From positions 744,001-808,000 of the forward strand of contig JBOHNL010000005.1 of assembly GCA_050730655.1 (NCBI GenBank): a stretch of 64,000 nucleotides of DNA, written 5' to 3'. The DNA is from JAFEBO01 sp050730655. GTDB lineage: Bacteria; Planctomycetota; Phycisphaerae; Phycisphaerales; UBA1924. Of this stretch, positions 58,790 through 64,000 are shown piece by piece (position 1 is the first letter of the stretch; each line of letters begins with the position of its first letter). The translations under genes and the position numbers were made by a program. The notes below the pieces were generated by a model. That model was not told the origin of the DNA. It ran no database searches and saw only the letters and a list, made by a program, of their open reading frames with translations.

Positions 58790-60526
58790 TCACGATCCGG
58801 CCAGAGTAGTCTCTGCGATCTGCGTGCCGTCGCCTTCCACCAGCGTGATGTGCGTGGGCGTCGGGAAGTCCTGATCGTGCGTCCACCAGAACTCGGTGGC
58901 GGCATCGTTCTTCGGAAGGCCCGATTCGTCCTTGAAGTAGTCGTGGCAGGGCTTGTTGCGCTTGCTCTCGATGTACTTGGCCGTCGTCTTCTTCGCGCCG
59001 AGTTTCTTCGCGAAGTCGAGCAGCGTGGTGAGCATGCCCTTCTCGACTCCACGTCCCATCACGCGGCAAGAAAGCAGGAAGTCCGTTACGACGGCTTCGC
59101 CCCCGACGACTTCAACCGCTGCGATGCCCGTCAATCCGTAATCGCCAAAGCGATCGGCAACTCGGTAGGCATACATCGCGTGGTTCTTCTGCTGTCCCCA
59201 CGCGAGCAATTCGGCTTCGGTCATCCGCCGTGTGGTCAAGTTCATCTGGTTGGTCTTGTTGAAGAGCTGTGCCGCACGCTTGATGTTGCCGGGCCCAAGC
59301 GGTTCGTACGTCACTTTCAACTGCAGCGAGCCGAGCCACTCTTCCATCGAGACGGAAGACGACTTCGACTCCGTGCGCTGGCGCTCCGCGACATACATCT
59401 CGGTGCGGCCCATGTCTTCGTCGGTGACGCTTGGCCGATCGAAGAGTCGCAGTGCGTGCAGCGCCTGCGTGTAGAGCATCTTGTCGGCGGGCCATTCGGG
59501 CACGGTCACCAGCGGCAGCGATTCCTTCACGCGGGCGCGCTCGGCAGGATTGTCATCGATGAAGATGATGCTGTCGTGGCCGAGGTTCAGTTCCTCGGCG
59601 AGTTCCTTGATGTTCGTCGCCTTGTCCAGCCAGTTGATGCGCCAGCCGGCAAAGTCTGAATCCTTCAGAACCATCTCCGGGTTTTCGCGAATCGCTGCAA
59701 CGGCGGTCTTCTCGTCGTTCTTGCTGACGACCGCGAGAATGACGCCCGAGTTCTTGAGCGCCTTGAGACCGCGCTGAAAATCAGCAAACGATTCGCCGAC
59801 CGGGTCATGCCCGCCCAGCGCGACACCCTCCCAGCCGTTCTCGCCGACGACGCCGCCCCAGAGCGTGTCATCAAGGTCGAGGACGATGAGTTTCTTGCTG
59901 AGTCCGGCGATCCCGCGCAGAATGGCCTTGATGTCTGCCGCGGCATCCTTGAAGACTTCAAGGCTATAGAGGGCCTTGGTCATCAGCCAGAGCTTGGGAT
60001 TCGTTGCGTTCTTGCCCGCGCTCGCCATCCAGCGCGAAGCATCGAGCAGATGAATCTTGGAGTTGGATTCGAGCTTTTCGATCAGCCGCGCGTTCATCAG
60101 CATCAGCGCGCGAACAGCGCCGATCGCGCCGGGGCGCGATTTAAGTTCGAGGCCGCCCGTTCCGCGCCACCATGAAGGCATCGTCCACAACGGAACAAAC
60201 GTCACTTCGACGCGCTCGGTCCCGCGCGCGATGAGTTGTGCAAACTCGTCAACCTCTGCGAGCAATTCGTCCTGCGTGACGCGCTCGCGCGAAAGAATGC
60301 GCCGGAACGCGTCGATCGCTCGCTCGGGGCGAGTCCAGACGACCGCTGCGTTCGCGCCTTCCTTCCAGCACGAGAGCGCGCCGTTCATGAGAATCTGCTG
60401 CACCTGATCGAAGTGCGCGACCGTCGTCTTCATCGCGGGTGCGTCGTCACCGTTTTTCAGGATCGCGCCGAGCTGGTCGATCGTGTGATCAGCGATGAGC
60501 AGGCAATGGATGTTCTTGATGTCCAT
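58790..60526 (-). CDS. FkbH-type HAD-IIIC and GNAT two-domain protein
   Basis: The product has 578 residues. The middle HAD domain has LIVLDLDDTLWGG (nucleophile Asp217, acid Asp219) and FIDDNPAERARV. The C-terminal GNAT-like domain holds KRAAQLFNKTNQMNLTTRRM and VMGRGVEKGMLTTLLD. This HAD-GNAT order is that of FkbH and its homologues, which load a glyceryl group from 1,3-bisphosphoglycerate onto an acyl carrier protein. The N-terminal 200 residues are a flavodoxin-like region with RGTERVEVTFVPLWTMPSWW. The adjacent ACP gene fits this chemistry. There is no PKS gene nearby. Its leader is repeat sequence. Confidence 0.88.
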   Translation of the reverse strand: MDIKNIHCLLIADHTIDQLGAILKNGDDAPAMKTTVAHFDQVQQILMNGALSCWKEGANAAVVWTRPERAIDAFRRILSRERVTQDELLAEVDEFAQLIARGTERVEVTFVPLWTMPSWWRGTGGLELKSRPGAIGAVRALMLMNARLIEKLESNSKIHLLDASRWMASAGKNATNPKLWLMTKALYSLEVFKDAAADIKAILRGIAGLSKKLIVLDLDDTLWGGVVGENGWEGVALGGHDPVGESFADFQRGLKALKNSGVILAVVSKNDEKTAVAAIRENPEMVLKDSDFAGWRINWLDKATNIKELAEELNLGHDSIIFIDDNPAERARVKESLPLVTVPEWPADKMLYTQALHALRLFDRPSVTDEDMGRTEMYVAERQRTESKSSSVSMEEWLGSLQLKVTYEPLGPGNIKRAAQLFNKTNQMNLTTRRMTEAELLAWGQQKNHAMYAYRVADRFGDYGLTGIAAVEVVGGEAVVTDFLLSCRVMGRGVEKGMLTTLLDFAKKLGAKKTTAKYIESKRNKPCHDYFKDESGLPKNDAATEFWWTHDQDFPTPTHITLVEGDGTQIAETTLAGS

Positions 60527-60572
60527 GGGTCAAAGGGTCAAATCTTCAAAGGGCCAAAGAGCCAAATGTCGG
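60527..60572. repeat. CAAATGGC-family repeat in the fkbH leader
   Basis: On the minus strand this reads TTTGGCTCTTTGGCCCTTTG then more of the same, ending exactly at the fkbH ATG. It matches the right arm of the clpP2 leader repeat in sequence family, orientation relative to the gene, and position. It occupies most of the 61 bases between acp and fkbH. Confidence 0.75.
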
Positions 60573-60587
60573 AAGAAGAAAATGCGG

Positions 60588-60878
60588 TCAGAGGCGAGAG
60601 ACGATGTAGTCCGAGAGGGAGTCGACGGTTCGCAAGGCGGTGGCGGTATCCGCCATTGCCTTTTCGTCCGTCAGCGTGAAACTCGGATGACCGGCGGACT
60701 GAATGCGTTGCTCAACCTGCAAAACAAAGGTGAGGAGCCCGAGCGAATCGAGCTTGCCACCCTGTCCAAAGAGGATTGCCGTCGGGTTCTTGGCGATCTG
60801 GTTCTCGGACCCTTGCGCCGCGTTGACCTCGTCTATCGCCCCGTAGATGGCGTCCGTGATTTGCTGCTTGCTTGCCAT
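60588..60878 (-). CDS. Acyl carrier protein
   Basis: ATG 60878 (AAGG upstream) gives 96 residues. The phosphopantetheine site is Ser45 in KLDSLGLLTFVL, and four helices fit the ACP fold, with a longer loop before the site than in the fatty-acid ACP. Its position right before fkbH suggests it is the carrier for glyceryl or a related acyl group. The N-terminal extension to 60962 has no conserved sequence and is left out. Confidence 0.88.
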   Translation of the reverse strand: MASKQQITDAIYGAIDEVNAAQGSENQIAKNPTAILFGQGGKLDSLGLLTFVLQVEQRIQSAGHPSFTLTDEKAMADTATALRTVDSLSDYIVSRL

Positions 60879-61150
60879 GAACACCTTTTCCCGGGTTCGC
60901 TCCCTCGATGGAACGTCCGGGTGGAAGAATCGGCCAATTGCCCGCCGCGGAAAAGGACGCATTGCCCAAAGAACCCGCCGCGGCAGCGAAGGGCCGAAGT
61001 TTATTCAGCCTGAAACCCTTCCGGAGCCCGACTCGGCCTCTTCCGGCCGTCTTTGCGCGATACGCAAATTGCGTTGCCAAGCCAAGTGAATTGCCTCCCG
61101 TGACGGCTCCGGCGTTTGCAGTCTGCTTCCGACCCGGCGATAGTGGGGGC

Positions 61151-62614
61151 ATGCACAAGCTTGCGAATCGTGTGATTGCAACGTCGATGGCGGTCGGTCT
61201 AGTAGTGGGTGCCGGATGTGGGGCGAGCCCGACGCGCACGCAGCGCATGCCCGAATCCGCCTCGTCGAGCGCGGTCGCCCGCGCCGACGACCAGTTTGTC
61301 TACCTCCACTTCAACCCGGGCGATGACAAGAAGACGATTCAGGACAGCGACGAGACGGTCGCGCTGCTGCTCGACTCTGATGGCGACGCATCGACCGGCT
61401 ACCAGCGCCTCGAAAAGCCCTTCGCAACGATCGGTGCCGACGTGGAGATTCAGTTCTCGCCGCTGAATTCAAAGGGCGGCGCGCCGGGTCACGGGGTCGC
61501 CTTCTTCAAGCTCGATCACGCGGGCACGCGAACCGAACTCAAACGCGAAGACTCCGATTTCACCTTCGCGCCGACCTACGCATCCAAGTGGTACGCCGCG
61601 CGGATGTCGCGTTTCTTTGCCGCCGAATCCGGGCTTCCGTCTTCGGGCATGGCCTCGCGAGGAAAAGGCCGCGGCGCGTTTGTCATCTACAACCAGCGGG
61701 GCAGCATCGTCGGCTACAGCGATCCGTTCGAGATCGAGTTCCCTTCGATCGCCGGCGCGCCAAAGCGTTCAAACGATGGCATCCCGGCCAAGACTCCGGG
61801 CGCACTCCGTGTGATGTCATGGAACGTCTGGGGAAAGATGCAGGAGACACCGGAGAAGTTCTGCGCCGTCATCCGCGCGATCAATCCGGATGTGGTGATG
61901 TTGTCCGAATGGAAAGGCGATGCCGCGGCGCTCGAGCAGGTGCTGAACAAGCACATGCCGAGTGCACTGGGTGGAATGGGCATCTTGGTCGCGTGGAACG
62001 CCGCGGCGGGTCCCGATGTCGGCATCGCGTCGATCTTCCCCGTTCGCTCCGCCGGCCCCAACAACCTCGAACTCAATTGGAACGGCGAAAACCGCAAAAT
62101 CCGCTTTGTGTCCGCCGCAGTCCAAACCCCGATCGGCCCCGCCCTCATCGGCGCGATGCATCTCAAGTGCTGCGGCGGAATCGGCTCAAACGAAGACAAT
62201 CTGCGAATAGCAGAAGCCGACGCGATCAATCAGGGCATGAAGCAGATCAGCCGTGCCGACGCCGCGGAAATCCGCGTGCTCGGGGGCGATATGAATCTTG
62301 TTGGCAGCCGCATGCCGCTGGATGTACTACGAATGGATATCGACGCCGACGGAAGCGATCTGACGCCCGCCGATCCCGTCGTCCTCGGTGACGACTGGCT
62401 CTACACCTGGCGCGATTGGACAACCGGCTTCTCGCCCGGCCGCCTCGATTGGCTCACATACAGCGATGCAAGCGTGCAGCCGGTAAGGCAGTTTGTATTT
62501 GATCCGGCAAGGCTCAGCGATGCCGCGCTTTCGCGAATGGGGCTCACGCGCGCGACTGCGCAGCCAAGCGATCACCTGCCCCTCGTGATCGATTTGAAAC
62601 CGGTTGGAAAGTAA
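61151..62614 (+). CDS. Lipoprotein with endonuclease/exonuclease/phosphatase-fold domain
   Basis: The start at ATG 61151 gives 487 residues; the longer frame to 60908 has no signal. A lipoprotein signal ends VVGAGC (Cys23). Residues about 45-210 form a beta-sandwich (FVYLHFNPGDD, VALLLDSDGDASTGYQ) that looks like a substrate-binding module. The second half has RVMSWNVWG, NPDVVMLSEWKG, LIGAMHLKCCGG, VLGGDMNLVG and SDHLPLVIDL. These EEP motifs give the Glu, Asp/Asn and His metal and catalytic residues. Such proteins cleave phosphodiesters in nucleic acids, lipids or sugars. The substrate is unknown. Confidence 0.82.
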   Translation: MHKLANRVIATSMAVGLVVGAGCGASPTRTQRMPESASSSAVARADDQFVYLHFNPGDDKKTIQDSDETVALLLDSDGDASTGYQRLEKPFATIGADVEIQFSPLNSKGGAPGHGVAFFKLDHAGTRTELKREDSDFTFAPTYASKWYAARMSRFFAAESGLPSSGMASRGKGRGAFVIYNQRGSIVGYSDPFEIEFPSIAGAPKRSNDGIPAKTPGALRVMSWNVWGKMQETPEKFCAVIRAINPDVVMLSEWKGDAAALEQVLNKHMPSALGGMGILVAWNAAAGPDVGIASIFPVRSAGPNNLELNWNGENRKIRFVSAAVQTPIGPALIGAMHLKCCGGIGSNEDNLRIAEADAINQGMKQISRADAAEIRVLGGDMNLVGSRMPLDVLRMDIDADGSDLTPADPVVLGDDWLYTWRDWTTGFSPGRLDWLTYSDASVQPVRQFVFDPARLSDAALSRMGLTRATAQPSDHLPLVIDLKPVGK

Positions 62615-62640
62615 CGGACGAACCTCAACCCTGCCCGGAC

Positions 62641-62677
62641 TCTTCTTCTCTGTGCCTCGGTGTCTCTGTGGTGAATG
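62641..62677. repeat. TCTCTGTGGTG-family low-complexity repeat
   Basis: CTTCTCTGTGCCTCGGTGTCTCTGTGGTGAATG lies in the convergent gap before the PBP2 gene end. It matches the CTCTGTG...TCTCTGTGGTG motif found in intergenic regions of many bacterial genomes. There is a single arm only, and no partner was found in the window. Confidence 0.55.
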
Positions 62678-62693
62678 TCTTTCGCATTCGCTC

Positions 62694-64000
62694 CTACAGA
62701 TACCCTTCGTCCCGCAGCGCCTGAATGATCTGGTTCACAATCGGCCCCGACACCTTGCCGCCGCTGCCTGCGTATTCCATCACCACACTGATCACGTACT
62801 TGGCGCGTTCATTCGGCTTACCGACCAGCACGACAAACCACGAGTGATCGCCCGAGCGCACCACTTCGTTCGGCCCGGGCCCAATGCCGTCGTCATCCGC
62901 GCTCGAGCCAAACTTCAAATCCGGTGCCGCCGCAGTCCCGGTCTTGCCGAGAATGCGCACACCCGGAATGTTGAAGATCGGATCACGCACCCCGTCAATC
63001 GAAAGATGATTGCCGGTCCCGAGTTCATCGCCGACTGAACCCGCCAAGCCTTCCATCGCGTCCTGCACGGCCCACTGCGGCAACCCAAGCTCGACCGGCT
63101 GGCTGCGGGGAGAATCCGCGATGATCCGAGGTGTCACGCGCACACCCGACCGCGCCAGCGTCGCATACGCGTCCGCGGCATGGAGCGGCGTCCACGTCAC
63201 CGGCCCCTGACCGATGCCCATCTGAATCGCCTCGCCCATCGTGAGGTCGCGCTTGTTGCCATATCCGGCGAGGGAGCCTGAATACTCAGAACCGATTCCA
63301 AGGTTCCACGACTGCGTCACGCCAAACTCGCGGTAGACATCTGAAATCGCCTCGGGGCCCAGCCGCTTTCCCAACGTAAAGAAGAAGATGTTGCACGAGA
63401 CCTTGATGCCTTCGGCGGCACTCAGCGTGTGGCCGAGTTGCTGCGTGTGCGTCTGATCAAATCGCTTGTAGATCCAGCACCGAAGCATGTTCGGTTCGTT
63501 CGGAAGCAGATGCCCCGTGCAGTCGATCGTCTGCCCCTGGATGAAATTGCCGCGCTGGGCTGCCCCCGTGAGAATCAGCGGCTTCACGATCGAACCCGGC
63601 GGATAGGGCTTGGCGATCGCGCGATTCAGAAACGGGACATTGATCTTGTCGTTGAAGATCTGCTCCGGATTTTCCTTGATCACGCGCCGGGAAACCTCGG
63701 GCATCGACACCATCGCGAGAATGTCGCCGGTATCAACATCGAGCACCACCGCGGCGCCCGCGAGCGGCGTTCCGATCGGCATCGTCTCGTTCGGCGTTCC
63801 GTGCCAGTCCTGCACGACGGCCAGACCCGCTGCCGGAGACATGATCGCCTGCACCCGCGCCTGCAACATCCCGTCGATGGTCAGGGGCACAGTGCCGCCG
63901 ATTTCCGCCGGCAGCATCTCGATCTCATCCGTCTGCGAAATGCGATCAAGGTGCTGCGTTCGCAGCCCGCGCAGGCCGCGCAGCCGATGCTCCATCGACG
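62694..64000 (-). CDS. mrdA: Penicillin-binding protein 2 (class B transpeptidase), C-terminal part cut by window edge
   Basis: The frame is open to the right edge (435 codons in the window). It covers the end of the dimerisation domain (EHRLRGLRGLRTQ, as in the LRG..G motif of PBP2) and the whole transpeptidase domain. The active-site motifs are PPGSIVK (nucleophile Ser, Lys), the SCN triad and KTGT. PBP2 cross-links lateral wall peptidoglycan with RodA. The N-terminal anchor is outside the window. The choice of PBP2 over FtsI rests on the LRGxxG-like segment and the KTGT context, so it is probable but not certain. Confidence 0.85.
   Translation of the reverse strand, partial: SMEHRLRGLRGLRTQHLDRISQTDEIEMLPAEIGGTVPLTIDGMLQARVQAIMSPAAGLAVVQDWHGTPNETMPIGTPLAGAAVVLDVDTGDILAMVSMPEVSRRVIKENPEQIFNDKINVPFLNRAIAKPYPPGSIVKPLILTGAAQRGNFIQGQTIDCTGHLLPNEPNMLRCWIYKRFDQTHTQQLGHTLSAAEGIKVSCNIFFFTLGKRLGPEAISDVYREFGVTQSWNLGIGSEYSGSLAGYGNKRDLTMGEAIQMGIGQGPVTWTPLHAADAYATLARSGVRVTPRIIADSPRSQPVELGLPQWAVQDAMEGLAGSVGDELGTGNHLSIDGVRDPIFNIPGVRILGKTGTAAAPDLKFGSSADDDGIGPGPNEVVRSGDHSWFVVLVGKPNERAKYVISVVMEYAGSGGKVSGPIVNQIIQALRDEGYL

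Noticed and set aside
58034..59659. A 541-codon plus-strand frame antisense to fkbH and the GNAT gene
   Set aside because: The minus strand holds clear HAD and GNAT motifs; the plus frame has none.
1..64000. Evidence of recent phage, plasmid or insertion-sequence entry
   Set aside because: No integrase, transposase, tRNA junction or obvious composition break was seen; the only mobile-like items are short repeats.

Overview
The window looks like chromosomal DNA of a planctomycete, most likely of the Phycisphaerae. The reasons are high GC content, many TTG/GTG starts, a long DUF58-BatA-VWA-DUF4175 operon, a TPR-bearing Ser/Thr kinase, a secreted protease ending in a GC-rich dockerin-like tail, a secreted S46 peptidase, and many membrane proteins carrying a CxxCxYD...CPEC zinc ribbon. 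This assignment is inference from gene content. No rRNA, tRNA, CRISPR array, prophage or insertion sequence was recognised.

Region 1 (1-8.2 kb) holds housekeeping quality-control genes: the 5' part of yidC and a metallophosphoesterase on the minus strand, then on the plus strand two clpP paralogues, mnmE, the N-end-rule adaptor clpS, a stand-alone MshEN-like domain and rimO. Region 2 (8.3-18.7 kb) is a rearranged and split division/cell-wall cluster: ftsW-murG, an unknown protein plus a GGDEF diguanylate cyclase, then (past a DUF155 gene on the opposite strand) murE-murF-mraY. MurE carries the DNPR motif of meso-diaminopimelate enzymes. Region 3 (18.7-31.6 kb, minus strand) is a seven-gene operon, mostly joined by 4-base stop/start overlaps: DUF58, BatA-type, VWA, DUF4175-like, a small secreted protein, a terpene-cyclase-fold protein and an NPCBM-like secreted protein. 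No MoxR ATPase gene is present at its head.

Region 4 (31.7-38.8 kb) has a BamE-like lipoprotein, a small membrane protein, a Ser/Thr kinase, an AraC regulator, a TPR-S41 peptidase and a thioesterase. Region 5 (38.8-44 kb) has aconitase divergent from a LysR regulator that is translationally coupled to a GNAT and a GT2 gene; a perfect 17-base palindrome lies between acnA and lysR. Region 6 (44-55 kb) is an envelope block: secreted S8 and S46 peptidases, a nucleotide-exchange carrier, a Tat-exported epimerase-like protein and three paralogous zinc-ribbon membrane proteins. The carrier's C-terminus carries the same zinc ribbon. Region 7 (55-61 kb, minus strand) encodes an acyl carrier protein, an FkbH-type HAD-GNAT protein, a second GNAT protein, a ChbG/YdjC deacetylase, a small membrane protein, NadD and Dps; the first four could form a small glyceryl/acyl-transfer pathway. 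Region 8 (61-64 kb) has a lipoprotein of the endonuclease/exonuclease/phosphatase fold and the 3' part of a penicillin-binding protein 2 gene.

An unusual layer is a set of short low-complexity repeat families: CAAATGGC-like, GCGGAGAACGC-like, AGCTGAAAGCTGA-like and TCTCTGTGGTG-like. They form long imperfect inverted repeats or single arms, and four of them end 0-25 bases upstream of a start codon (clpP2, rimO, lysR, fkbH). One copy lies in frame inside rimO. A separate multi-hairpin REP-like element sits before mnmE.
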